Shown here: positions 1 to 7,606 of the stretch, one piece after another | Numbering within the stretch: the first letter of the stretch is position 1 | Layout: each line of letters opens with the position of its first letter | Source of the DNA: Prevotellamassilia sp. | GTDB lineage: Bacteria > Bacteroidota > Bacteroidia > Bacteroidales > Bacteroidaceae | Reading direction: 5' to 3' | NCBI GenBank assembly: GCA_018383375.1 | Contig: JAHAWW010000190.1 | Span: forward strand, 1 to 16,217 | DNA length: 16,217 bases | Position numbers and translations under genes: made by a program | Notes under the pieces: model-generated | Told to the model about the DNA's origin: nothing | Databases searched by the model: none | Seen by the model: only the letters and a program-made list of their open reading frames with translations

Positions 1-43
1 ATGTGAGGCCCTGTTTATATACCCCTAAAATGTTGCCTTTTCC

Positions 44-123
44 CAATCACCCAATCACACGCTTGTAACGTATTGAAAACGAGTGTGATGTGGTGATTGA
101 ACGCTCCAATCACGTTCAGTCAC
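44..123. repeat. Nested inverted repeats built on CAATCAC
   Basis: The arm at 44-60 matches the reverse complement of 83-99 at 15 of 17 positions, with a 22-nt spacer. The end of that right arm is reused in a second dyad: GTGATTGAACG at 93-103 against CGTTCAGTCAC at 113-123, matching at 10 of 11 positions with a 9-nt loop. The word CAATCAC occurs at 44-50, 52-58 and 107-113, and inverted at 93-99. This is seen directly. Its role (operator, hairpin RNA, or remnant of a repeat element) is unknown. Confidence 0.65.
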
Positions 124-246
124 ACGGCCGGAAGGTTTCGTGGGCGTCAAACACCGCTTTTTGGTGTTGAAACAGGGGGTGACGTGAGGCCACAGCCTCT
201 TGTGCTGTGATGGATGAGGGGGAAGATAATCCACAAGTGGCACAGA

Positions 247-280
247 CAAAACCGCCCGGACCATTGACGGTCCGGGCGGT
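247..280 (-). terminator. Rho-independent terminator of the phosphate transporter gene
   Basis: A perfect 12-bp GC-rich stem (251-262 with 269-280) closes a 6-nt loop. On the minus strand it is followed by a short T run (complement of AAAA at 248-251). It lies about 34 nt past the stop codon of the transporter gene, the expected place for its terminator. Confidence 0.85.
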
Positions 281-313
281 CTGTTGGGCGGCCATTGAGG
301 CCGGTTGGGTCAT

Positions 314-2557
314 TTATGCCTGGAAGCGCTTGGAGGCGCGGAGCAGGTGGCGGGTCATCGACACCAATTCTTGCAGCTCCTGCAAGGTGTTGAGATAGAG
401 CAGGGCCACTTTTATGTTGCTGTCTTCGCGCTGTATGCGGTCTTGTTGCTTGTGGCGGATTTGCGAGATGTGAGCCTTGATGGCATTGCCCTCAACAAGC
501 AGTTCGTCAGAGTCGGCAAAGTTGCCCGACACAATCATGTCTTGTGAGCGAGAGAGCAGTTTGTCCACATCGTTGAGCACCGGCCGCAGTTCTTCACAGC
601 TTTCGGGCGGCAGTGGATTGAAGTTGTTGTCCACATGCTCCATCACCGGTTCGAGCATACGTTTGAGCGAATAAATAATCTGCGTGGAGTTGTTGCAGCC
701 CAAGTGGAACCAGGTGTTTTTCTCTACGGCCTGCATATAGTCAATCTTGCGCATACCGAGAATTTCCTTGCGGCGATAGCGTTTCCACTTGTTTTTCATT
801 TCGTCGATGGCATGGCCCACGTTGCGCAGGCTGCGGACGTCTTCGTTCATCAGTCCGGAGGTGATGCCGCTCAGGTTTTGGCGTGTGAAGTTGATGAGTT
901 CGGCCTGAGTCTGCGTCACATGTTGTTTGAGCAGTTGCCAAGTCTCGCGCTTGTCGTGACAACGCACCAACTGGCGGAAGAGCGTGTCGACAGTGTCGGT
1001 TTCTTGTTTTTTCTTGAATTTGCGGTTGTTGTTGACCAATACCAACACGAGCACGCCGATGAGCAAAATCATTGAGAAGATGCCACCCACGTGGTTGAGC
1101 ATGGCGATGGTGAAGCTCATGATGAAGGCTGCGCCGGCCGTGATGAACCAGCCGCCGATGACGGTGATGACGCCGGTGATGCGATAGACGGCAGTCTCAC
1201 GTCCCCAAGCTTTGTCGGCCAGGCTCGTACCCATGGCTACCATAAAGGCCACATAGGTCGTTGAGAGCGGCAACTGGAGCGACGTACCCACCACGATGAG
1301 CAGGCCGGCCAGCACCAGATTGACCGAGGCACGCACCAAGTCGAAAGCCACTCCTTCGTCGAGTTCGGCCTCGTCGGTGTTGAAGCGTGTGCCCAGCCAG
1401 GCTTTGACACCACGCGGCACAAAGCGGTTGAAGGCCTGTGTGCCGTTGAGCACGCTACGCACAATCTTGCGCGCTATGCGTGAAGAACTGAACACTTCTT
1501 CGCCGTCGTCTTGGCGCGACAGGTTGACTGTGGTCTCCACCACCTTGTGGGCTTTTTTGGAGCGGAAGATGGCTATGGTCATAATGGCGCCGGCGGCGAT
1601 GAGGAACAAGTGTTTCATGGGCAGTGTCGACGCACCCGCCAGCACCGTCATGTGATATCCTTCGGCATTGCTCGTGCCGTGATGGGCCGAAAAGTCGAGA
1701 TACGACTCCAAGCCGGCCAGCGGCGTACCGATGAAGTTCACCAAGTCGTTGCCCGCAAAGGCCATGGCCAACGAGAATGTGCCAAACAACACGATGACCT
1801 TGAATATGTTGATATGGAGCAGGTGTAAGATTTCGGTCAAAACCGTGAACACCACAAGGCCCACCAAGAGAATGGTCATGTGATGGCTTGCCACCCATTC
1901 GGCCACGCCGAGCATTTTGAGCAGGTCTGAACCTTTGAGACCACTCACCAGCAGAAAGTAGAAAATGGCCGTCACGCTGATGCCGCCAAAAAGGGCGATG
2001 CTCCAACGCAGGTGTTTCTTATAATTAAAGGTGAAAACGATGCGCGTAATCCACATCACCAACAGACCAAACACGAAGGCAATGGCCACCGACAGGAATA
2101 TGGCAATGATGACCTGCAAGGCTTTGTCGGTGTTGATGAGCTGGTCGTAGGTATAGCTCGAACCGATAATCTTCGACATTGCAATGGCTGAGCTACCACC
2201 CAACAGACCAAACACCATCGACACGGTGGTCGACGTGGGCATGCCCAGCGTGTTGAAAATGTCGAGCAGGATGATGTCGGTTGCCGCCACCGACAAGAAT
2301 ATGCACATCACGTCGTCCAGCGAATAATAGGCCGGGGTGAATATGCCATGTCGGGCAATGTCCATCATACCGCTGCTGGTCGAGGCGCCCACAAATATGC
2401 CTATGGCGGCCACAATCAAGATGGTGCGGAAACGGGCGGCTTTGGCACCCACCGCAGGGCTCAAAAAGTTTACGGCATCGTTGGCCACACCTACAGACAA
2501 ATCAAAGGTGGCCAAAATAAAAAGGAATATCAATATTCCAAGATAAATCAAGTCCAT
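314..2557 (-). CDS. pit: PiT-family inorganic phosphate transporter with C-terminal PhoU-like domain
   Basis: This is an inner-membrane permease that probably couples phosphate (or metal-phosphate) uptake to cation entry. The 747-residue product shows the duplicated PiT signatures: GVANDAVNF at residues 23-31 with MPTSTTVS at 106-113, and FAGNDLVNF at 267-275 with LPLSTTYVAF at 429-438. Many hydrophobic segments span residues 1-510. A charged loop (about 335-400) separates the two halves, and residues about 515-747 form a soluble, helical, charged tail resembling the PhoU-like (DUF47) domain fused to PiT proteins in Bacteroidetes. The ATG at 2557 gives an immediately hydrophobic N-terminus; no Shine-Dalgarno is visible, as usual in this phylum. 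A promoter lies about 145 bp upstream and a strong terminator follows. The family call is firm; exact substrate and coupling ion are inferred. Confidence 0.93.
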   Translation of the reverse strand: MDLIYLGILIFLFILATFDLSVGVANDAVNFLSPAVGAKAARFRTILIVAAIGIFVGASTSSGMMDIARHGIFTPAYYSLDDVMCIFLSVAATDIILLDIFNTLGMPTSTTVSMVFGLLGGSSAIAMSKIIGSSYTYDQLINTDKALQVIIAIFLSVAIAFVFGLLVMWITRIVFTFNYKKHLRWSIALFGGISVTAIFYFLLVSGLKGSDLLKMLGVAEWVASHHMTILLVGLVVFTVLTEILHLLHINIFKVIVLFGTFSLAMAFAGNDLVNFIGTPLAGLESYLDFSAHHGTSNAEGYHMTVLAGASTLPMKHLFLIAAGAIMTIAIFRSKKAHKVVETTVNLSRQDDGEEVFSSSRIARKIVRSVLNGTQAFNRFVPRGVKAWLGTRFNTDEAELDEGVAFDLVRASVNLVLAGLLIVVGTSLQLPLSTTYVAFMVAMGTSLADKAWGRETAVYRITGVITVIGGWFITAGAAFIMSFTIAMLNHVGGIFSMILLIGVLVLVLVNNNRKFKKKQETDTVDTLFRQLVRCHDKRETWQLLKQHVTQTQAELINFTRQNLSGITSGLMNEDVRSLRNVGHAIDEMKNKWKRYRRKEILGMRKIDYMQAVEKNTWFHLGCNNSTQIIYSLKRMLEPVMEHVDNNFNPLPPESCEELRPVLNDVDKLLSRSQDMIVSGNFADSDELLVEGNAIKAHISQIRHKQQDRIQREDSNIKVALLYLNTLQELQELVSMTRHLLRASKRFQA

Positions 2558-2700
2558 GGAGGGCTGTTTTTATAGGCTTGAGAGGCTCAAAAGGCCAAAC
2601 TTCCACGACAACCGCCGCGGTCGAACCCACGAAAACGCCACCGGCCAAGCGCCGGATGCCGATTTCGTGCGAGCTTCGTCACCTGTTGGGTTACTGACCG

Positions 2701-2732
2701 CAAAGTTAATTTAATCTTTCATTTACGGGCAA
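2701..2732 (-). promoter_or_regulatory. Bacteroidetes-type promoter for the phosphate transporter
   Basis: On the minus strand TAACTTTG (complement of 2701-2708) fits the TAnnTTTG -7 consensus exactly. TTGC (complement of 2729-2732) lies 20 bp upstream as a partial TTTG -33 element. Transcription would begin near 2694, giving a leader of about 137 nt that includes a small GC hairpin around 2640-2656. No Pho-box-like repeat was recognised. Confidence 0.6.
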
Positions 2733-3157
2733 GTGTTACAAAGAGATTTTCTAAAATTACTTAACGACCATACCTGCCTCTCGCGCCCTGCCGACGGGTT
2801 AACTGTTTGTGAATTAGCGATTAGAGGCGAAAGACAACTTTTTTGACCGCTCATCGCGTCGTGGTGTGCAGTGCGGGGCCGACTGTTCAAAAATGCCGGT
2901 CATATGTGACGTTGCTCAACATCTTTTAGTTGTTTGCCGCCGATTTTAACGATTTGCGCCATATTACATGCAGAATGGTTAAAAATGCTTAGGCAAAAGC
3001 ATAAGAGTCACATAATCAATGCGATATGCGATTTGCGCAACCCCGGATGCCATTCCGACGCCTTCAAAAAACTGTTTCGGCGGCCCGGCTTAAGGCCGGT
3101 TTTTCCTGCAATAAGCCCAATAAAAACTGTCCTTATGGCCGTAACCCGTTGAAAGTC

Positions 3158-3190
3158 AAGAAGAGAGGCCTTTTTGAGGCCTCTCTTCTT
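3158..3190 (-). terminator. 13-bp hairpin directly downstream of a promoter motif
   Basis: A perfect 13-bp stem (3158-3170 with 3178-3190) closes a 7-nt loop. In minus orientation it begins 11 nt after the -7 box at 3202-3209, so it would form at the very 5' end of a transcript. The 3' arm is U-rich (ending CUUCUU) but no clean U tract follows, so it may be a terminator, an attenuator or a 5' stabilising stem. A related hairpin sits at 15891-15919. Confidence 0.55.
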
Positions 3191-3201
3191 CTCTCCTACG
3201 T

Positions 3202-3233
3202 CAAAGATAACACTTATGCCGCCTGTCGCCAAA
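3202..3233 (-). promoter_or_regulatory. Consensus promoter of the duplicated promoter-hairpin element, copy A
   Basis: On the minus strand the -7 box TATCTTTG (complement of 3202-3209) and a TTTG -33 element (complement of 3230-3233) are separated by exactly 20 bp, a full match to the Bacteroidetes consensus. It points toward the phosphate transporter gene, 650 bp away, but a hairpin follows almost immediately. The surrounding 18 bp (3194-3211) recur exactly, in reverse complement, at 15868-15885. Confidence 0.6.
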
Positions 3234-3471
3234 AGACAATATGTCGGTCCCACAGCCGCGAGGCCGAGTTGATGCGACGACACAAAGCGTCTGACGTGAA
3301 TTAGGCTTCTGATATTCTGGATGTTTTGAAAGATGCGTCATCAGCAGTGGCAGGCATACCGTCCTATGCCCGCTCGCTCCTCGCCTTGTCTGCCGTCCTT
3401 CACCAAAACTTGAAACGAAACACCTAAACCACCTTAATTCAAGAGTCTTAAATGCTTTTTCTGCTCCAAAG

Positions 3472-3504
3472 TTTCGTTTATTCCGCCGAATTGAAGTATT
3501 TTTG
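3472..3504 (+). promoter_or_regulatory. Promoter of the zapA-rny operon
   Basis: TATTTTTG at 3497-3504 is an exact TAnnTTTG -7 box, with TTTC at 3472-3475 as a near-consensus -33 element 21 bp upstream. The predicted transcript start near 3511 leaves only about 15 nt before the ATG at 3526. An upstream in-frame TTG at 3502 lies inside the -7 box and so is unlikely to be the start codon. Confidence 0.7.
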
Positions 3505-3525
3505 CATTTGGAAATCATCCTAAAT

Positions 3526-4164
3526 ATGAGTATATTCAGTAAACTATTCAAAAAGAACAAAGCCAAAGACCAAGGCTGGCGCGTGGGCGGCATGGAAGAT
3601 TTCATGACCCTCATTCGCGTCTACTATCAGGCTGTGATGGCTGCCAATCTCGGCATCAACAACATCGCCGCACTGCCCGACCTCCGCGTCTTTAAGCATA
3701 CCCTCCAAGTGCCCACGGTCAACAACAAACTGGGACTCGGAGAGAAAAACAAATGCAAAAAGATGCTCTCTGAAATCTATGGCATTTCAGACAACTTCTT
3801 CAAAGAGATTGACCAAAGCGTCAAGCGTAACTGCAAAAATGTGCAGGCCGTTCAGCCCTATTTCTATGCCTTCCAAGGCTTCTCGCAGGACCTCATGATG
3901 CTTGTCGGTAATCTGATGAAGTGGAAATTCCGCGTCCCCGGGTTTATGAAAGGCGCCTTGCGCACCATGACCGAAAAGACCATCAACGACATTCTCACCA
4001 AAGAAAACTGGAAAAAAGACGATGTGCGCAAGGCTTGTTATGCCATACGTCAATACCAGCAACGCCTGGGCTATAGTGGCAGTTGGATGGCCGAATATGT
4101 CTTTAACGTCGTTATTCTGGCCAAAAAAGAACCCAAGCCCAAAGACGTCGACACTAAAAAATAA
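3526..4164 (+). CDS. Conserved protein of unknown function at the head of the zapA-rny operon
   Basis: I do not recognise a named family; the sequence resembles unnamed conserved proteins of Bacteroidales. The 212-residue product has a strongly basic amphipathic N-terminus (SKLFKKNKAK, residues 5-14), a largely helical, aromatic-rich body, and a lysine-rich C-terminus (about 200-212). There is no signal peptide and no clear transmembrane helix, although residues 121-142 (around LMMLVGNLMKW and FRVPGF) are fairly hydrophobic. Only two cysteines in the body lie near charged residues (77 and 103), giving no metal motif. The ATG at 3526 is preferred because the promoter's -7 box ends at 3504. The gap to the next gene is 75 bp with no terminator, so co-transcription with the division and RNase Y genes is likely. 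The coding call is strong; the function is unknown. Confidence 0.88.
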   Translation: MSIFSKLFKKNKAKDQGWRVGGMEDFMTLIRVYYQAVMAANLGINNIAALPDLRVFKHTLQVPTVNNKLGLGEKNKCKKMLSEIYGISDNFFKEIDQSVKRNCKNVQAVQPYFYAFQGFSQDLMMLVGNLMKWKFRVPGFMKGALRTMTEKTINDILTKENWKKDDVRKACYAIRQYQQRLGYSGSWMAEYVFNVVILAKKEPKPKDVDTKK

Positions 4165-4239
4165 CAGCCGGCAGGCCGTCACGTCAGTCCATACAGCGTT
4201 TACATCAACGCCAAGCGAACAGCATAACACGCCCAGACT

Positions 4240-4533
4240 ATGACCAAAGAGGAAGAACAACACCTGCAAGTCCTGCAGACAAGGGTGAGACAACTCATCC
4301 TCGCCTACAACGAGCTGCAACGGCAAAACCGACAACTCGCTGAGGAATTGCGCCTGTGCAAAGACAAACAGCAACAGGCCGAGGCATTGCGCGAACAAGC
4401 CCTCGCTCAATACGCCAATCTGAAGGCAGCCAAAATCCTCGAAGTTTCCGGCGAAGATGTCAAAGCCACAAGAGCACGCTTGGCCAAACTCATCAAACTC
4501 GTCGATAAGTCTATCGCACGACTCAACGTCTGA
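4240..4533 (+). CDS. Small coiled-coil protein, ZapB-like
   Basis: The 97-residue product is almost entirely a predicted coiled coil. Residues 1-70 are rich in Glu, Gln, Leu and Arg with heptad-like leucine spacing (VLQTRVRQLILAYNELQRQN near 11-30). The C-terminal third (about 70-97) is basic and helical. Small coiled-coil proteins commonly sit directly before zapA in Bacteroidetes, and by position and form this one could bridge ZapA and the division site as ZapB does elsewhere. That role is inferred from context, since coiled coils give weak homology. It lies 75 bp after the unnamed gene and 23 bp before zapA, with no promoter or terminator between. Confidence 0.85.
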   Translation: MTKEEEQHLQVLQTRVRQLILAYNELQRQNRQLAEELRLCKDKQQQAEALREQALAQYANLKAAKILEVSGEDVKATRARLAKLIKLVDKSIARLNV

Positions 4534-4556
4534 CACCACATAAAACGCACTCCCCC

Positions 4557-4892
4557 ATGAGCGCAGAAGACAAAAACAAAGCCGACAAACTCAACATCCA
4601 GTTGATGATTGGCAATCAGATGCACCCCATCACCATCCGGCGAGAACTGGAAGAGGTGTTCAGAAAAGCGGCAAAGAAAATCAACGACAAACTTAGCCGC
4701 TACCGCGAGTCGTATCCTAACCTCAGCTACGAGAGGTGTATGTCCATCACACTCCTCGACTTTGCAGTCTATGCCCTGCAAGCCGAAAACAGTGCGGCCA
4801 CACAGCCCTACGACGACGTGGTCAAACAACTCACGGCCGAAATCGAACAGGCTCTCGCAAAACAACAGCCACAAGACCAAGACGAGGCCTGA
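4557..4892 (+). CDS. zapA: Cell division protein ZapA
   Basis: ZapA binds FtsZ in the cytoplasm and cross-links protofilaments to stabilise the Z ring. The 111-residue product has the typical small-family layout. An N-terminal beta-rich globular part carries KLNIQLMIGNQMHPITIRRE (residues 11-30), the usual I-x-I-x-G-x-x-Y/H-x-I pattern. A long helical coiled-coil tail follows, ending in an acidic, Gln-rich stretch. The neighbouring coiled-coil gene and the downstream rny fit the arrangement seen across Bacteroidetes. The ATG at 4557 is close to the preceding stop (23 bp), consistent with an operon. Confidence in family membership is high given motif and context. Confidence 0.9.
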   Translation: MSAEDKNKADKLNIQLMIGNQMHPITIRRELEEVFRKAAKKINDKLSRYRESYPNLSYERCMSITLLDFAVYALQAENSAATQPYDDVVKQLTAEIEQALAKQQPQDQDEA

Positions 4893-4960
4893 CAGACGTA
4901 GCCCACAAGGCACAACGCCACAGACCTAAAACATACATTTATTATATATAAACAAACATC

Positions 4961-6493
4961 ATGGAAACAGTCATAATGATCGTCGTCGGCGTCATCATCG
5001 GCACGGCGATTGGATTCGGCTTCTTCAGATATGTCCTCGGAAAAAAATACCAGCGCATCATCGACCATGCGCACAAAGAGGGCGAAGTCATCAAAGAGTC
5101 TAAACTGCTTGAGGTCAAAGAGAAATTCCTCAACAAAAAAGCCGAACTCGAAAAAGAAGCCAACCAGCGCAACCAACGCATGTTGCAGCAGGAAAACAAA
5201 CTCAAACAGCGCGAACTTACACTCAACCAGAGACAAGAAGAAATCGGGAAAAAGAAAAACGAACTCGACTCCTTCCAAAACAAACTCAATTCGCAAGCAC
5301 AGCTCCTCACTGCCAAAGAGCAGGAACTCGAGAAAATGCAACTCCAAGAGCGTGAAAAACTCGAGGAACTCAGCGGACTCTCGGCCGAAGAGGCAAAAAA
5401 ACGACTCGTCGAATCTCTCAAAGACGAAGCACGCACCGACGCACAGTCGTATATCAACGAAATCATGGACGACGCCAAAATGACGGCCAACAAAGAGGCC
5501 AAGCGCATCGTCATTCAGACCATACAGCGTGTCGCCACGGAGACGGCCATCGAAAACTCCGTCACCGTATTCCACATCGACAACGACGAAGTCAAAGGGC
5601 GTATCATTGGACGAGAAGGCCGCAACATCCGTGCCCTCGAAGCCGCTACCGGCGTGGAAATTGTCGTAGACGACACGCCCGAAGCCATTGTCATCTCTGC
5701 CTTCGACCCCGTGCGCCGCGAAATATGCCGCTTGGCCCTTCACCAACTCATCGCCGACGGACGCATCCATCCGGCACGCATCGAAGAGGTTGTCGCCAAG
5801 GTCAAAAAACAAATTGAGGAAGAAATCATCGAGACCGGTAAACGCACCACCATCGACCTTGGTATACACGGCTTGCACCCTGAGTTGGTGCGCATAGTCG
5901 GTAAAATGAAATACCGTTCATCCTACGGACAAAACCTGCTCCAGCACGCACGCGAAACAGCAAACCTCTGTGCCATCATGGCATCTGAACTCGGCCTCAA
6001 CCCCAAAAAGGCAAAACGAGCCGGTCTGTTGCACGACATAGGTAAAGTGCCCGACGAGGAGAGCGAACTGCCTCACGCACTCTACGGCGCCAAACTCGCA
6101 GAGAAATACAAGGAAAAGCCCGAAATCTGCAACGCTATCGGAGCACACCACGACGAGGTGGAAATGACTTCGCTGCTCGCCCCCATCGTACAGGTCTGTG
6201 ACGCCATCTCGGGCGCACGTCCCGGCGCACGCCGCGAAATCGTCGAAGCCTACATCAAGCGACTCAACGACCTCGAAAATATAGCCATGAGCTATCCCGG
6301 CGTCACCAAAACCTACGCCATTCAGGCCGGACGCGAACTCCGCGTCATCGTCGGAGCCGACAAGGTAGACGACAAGCAGGTCGAAACACTCAGCGGAGAA
6401 ATTGCACGCCGCATACAAGACGAAATGACCTATCCCGGACAGGTCAAAATCACCGTCATTCGCGAAACACGCTCGGTCAGCTACGCAAAATAA
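4961..6493 (+). CDS. rny: Ribonuclease Y
   Basis: RNase Y is a membrane-anchored endoribonuclease that starts mRNA decay and processing. The 510-residue product has every expected part in order: one N-terminal transmembrane helix (about 4-25), a long charged coiled coil (about 30-185), a KH RNA-binding domain (GRIIGREGRNIRALE at 213-227) and an HD phosphohydrolase domain. Visible metal-site residues are His329, the HD pair His358-Asp359, His396-His397 and Asp414. Length matches the family's usual 510-520 residues. It follows zapA by 68 bp of AT-rich sequence with no TAnnTTTG box, so expression probably depends on the upstream operon promoter. A hairpin about 30 nt after the stop may end the transcript. 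No anomalies are seen. Confidence 0.97.
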   Translation: METVIMIVVGVIIGTAIGFGFFRYVLGKKYQRIIDHAHKEGEVIKESKLLEVKEKFLNKKAELEKEANQRNQRMLQQENKLKQRELTLNQRQEEIGKKKNELDSFQNKLNSQAQLLTAKEQELEKMQLQEREKLEELSGLSAEEAKKRLVESLKDEARTDAQSYINEIMDDAKMTANKEAKRIVIQTIQRVATETAIENSVTVFHIDNDEVKGRIIGREGRNIRALEAATGVEIVVDDTPEAIVISAFDPVRREICRLALHQLIADGRIHPARIEEVVAKVKKQIEEEIIETGKRTTIDLGIHGLHPELVRIVGKMKYRSSYGQNLLQHARETANLCAIMASELGLNPKKAKRAGLLHDIGKVPDEESELPHALYGAKLAEKYKEKPEICNAIGAHHDEVEMTSLLAPIVQVCDAISGARPGARREIVEAYIKRLNDLENIAMSYPGVTKTYAIQAGRELRVIVGADKVDDKQVETLSGEIARRIQDEMTYPGQVKITVIRETRSVSYAK

Positions 6494-6522
6494 AGCCGGC
6501 CGACTCAACAATACGGACAGCA

Positions 6523-6551
6523 AAGGTGGTGCAGCAAGACTGCACCGCCTT
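6523..6551 (+). terminator. Stem-loop after rny, probable weak terminator or 3' end stem
   Basis: A 12-bp stem (6523-6534 with 6540-6551, one U-G pair) closes a 5-nt loop about 30 nt beyond the rny stop. The following sequence (CAACGTCTTAAAA) lacks a good T tract, so termination may be partial or the stem may simply protect the mRNA end. Confidence 0.5.
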
Positions 6552-6655
6552 CAACGTCTTAAAAAACAAAAGGGCCTTAAGCCGCCAAAATGAGACCCTC
6601 TGAAACAAACAAGGCGGCAACAACGCAGCAGCCAAATGATAAACAACGACTTTCG

Positions 6656-6687
6656 TTTGGCTTTTGCGCTTATTAGCATTATATTTG
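6656..6687 (+). promoter_or_regulatory. Full-consensus promoter of rpoD
   Basis: TTTG at 6656-6659 and TATATTTG at 6680-6687 are separated by exactly 20 bp, a full match to the Bacteroidetes housekeeping promoter. The start site should lie near 6694, leaving a leader of only about 13 nt before the ATG at 6707. Confidence 0.8.
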
Positions 6688-6706
6688 CACCTGAAATTGG
6701 GATAAT

Positions 6707-7567
6707 ATGCGTCAATTAAAAATTAACAAGAGTATCACGAACCGCTCAAGCGCGGCTCTTGATAAGTATTTGGTGGAAATCGGACGTGAGGAACTCATAT
6801 CGACCGATGAGGAAGTGGAACTTGCACAACGCATTCATAAAGGAGACGCCGAAGCACTCGAAAAACTGACACGTGCCAACCTGAGATTTGTCGTTTCGGT
6901 GGCCAAACAATACCAAAACCAGGGACTCGCACTCAACGACCTCATTGACGAAGGTAACCTTGGACTCATCAAGGCCGCTAAGAAGTTTGACGAAACACGC
7001 GGATTTAAGTTCATCAGCTACGCCGTGTGGTGGATAAGACAAAGCATCCTCCAAGCCATCTCCGAGCAAAGCCGCATTGTGCGTATGCCCCTCAATCAAG
7101 TGGGCTTTCAGAGCAAACTCACCAAAGCCATCGTCAACTTTGAGCAGGAGTTTGAACGACGCCCATCTGCCCAAGAACTCGCCGACATCCTTGAGACCGA
7201 TATCACCAAGGTGCAAGAGGCACTCGGCACCAATGGCAAGAAAGTCTCGGTCGATGCGCCGTTCCAAGACGACGACTCCAACAGCCTCATTGATATAATG
7301 ACCGACGAAAGCGCGCCGGGCACCGACAACCAAATGGAAAAAGAGTCGCTCGCCTCTGACCTCGATGCGGCGCTCGCCACACTCACCGACCGTGAGAGAC
7401 AAGTGCTCAAAATGCTCTTCGGCATCGGCCGAAACGAAATGACAGCAGAAGAGGTGGCCAATAGCCTTAACCTCACACGCGAACGTGTCCGCCAGATTAA
7501 AGAGCGTGCACTCCGGCGTTTGCGTGAGGCTTCCAATATCAAAATTCTTATGAAATATCTCGGCTAA
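6707..7567 (+). CDS. rpoD: Primary RNA polymerase sigma factor (sigma-70 / RpoD)
   Basis: This sigma factor directs RNA polymerase to housekeeping promoters. At 286 residues it is short and lacks region 1.1, as is normal for the Bacteroidetes primary sigma factor. Region 1.2 spans about 15-45. Region 2 spans about 52-120 and carries the hallmark DLIDEGNLGLIKAAKKFD (78-95) and FKFISYAVWWIRQSI (100-114). Region 3 spans about 125-200. Region 4 has LTDRERQVLKMLFGI (226-240) and the helix-turn-helix TAEEVANSLNLTRERVRQIK (246-265). The gene has its own promoter with a very short leader and is closed by a strong terminator, so it is probably a single-gene unit separate from rny. Its own promoter fits the consensus this sigma is known to read, so autoregulation is plausible. 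Confidence 0.97.
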   Translation: MRQLKINKSITNRSSAALDKYLVEIGREELISTDEEVELAQRIHKGDAEALEKLTRANLRFVVSVAKQYQNQGLALNDLIDEGNLGLIKAAKKFDETRGFKFISYAVWWIRQSILQAISEQSRIVRMPLNQVGFQSKLTKAIVNFEQEFERRPSAQELADILETDITKVQEALGTNGKKVSVDAPFQDDDSNSLIDIMTDESAPGTDNQMEKESLASDLDAALATLTDRERQVLKMLFGIGRNEMTAEEVANSLNLTRERVRQIKERALRRLREASNIKILMKYLG

Positions 7568-7606
7568 GGCAATTCCATACGGCTTTCAGCCTTTTGACAA
7601 ACACAT

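Larger units (their letters stand above)
1..313. other. Gene-free left edge with nested short repeats
   Basis: No convincing coding region is visible here; the short open frames lack recognisable protein character. The stretch holds the CAATCAC dyads at 44-123, a weak hairpin (CACAGC 191-196 with GCTGTG 204-209) and, at its right end, the terminator of the phosphate transporter gene. No TAnnTTTG promoter box is evident on either strand. It could be the leader or tail of a gene outside the window. Confidence 0.6.
2558..3525. other. 968-bp gene-poor divergent intergenic region
   Basis: No reading frame here has persuasive protein character. The region holds the transporter promoter (2701-2732), the promoter-plus-hairpin element (3158-3239) and the promoter of the unnamed gene (3472-3504). 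A possible weak plus-strand terminator lies at 3085-3104 (CCGGC/GCCGG with 5-nt loop, then TTTTT). The word CGATTTGCGC appears twice (near 2950 and 3028). Around 3126-3212 the plus strand can be read as a short peptide string containing NCPYGRNP and LLSYVKDN, which partly resembles the tail after 15780; it may be a decayed or dispersed repeat rather than a gene. Confidence 0.6.

Noticed and set aside
3008..3283. 91-residue open frame on the minus strand in the long intergenic region
   Set aside because: Its start lies upstream of the copy A promoter and it runs through the hairpin; composition is unlike a protein and no motif is recognisable.
3355..3400. Similarity of the GCCTTGTCTGC stretch to one near 14405
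   Set aside because: The shared run is only about 11 bp with poorly matching flanks; it is compatible with chance.
3787..4539. 250-residue open frame antisense to the unnamed gene and the coiled-coil gene
   Set aside because: It shadows two well-supported plus-strand genes and has the Phe/Leu/Val-rich composition expected of antisense frames.
4893..4960. Possible 6S RNA between zapA and rny, as near zapA in other bacteria
   Set aside because: The gap is only 68 bp, too short for 6S RNA, and shows no suitable long hairpin.
4808..5878. 356-residue open frame antisense to rny
   Set aside because: It lies opposite an unmistakable RNase Y; its composition is the complement of the Lys/Glu-rich coiled coil.
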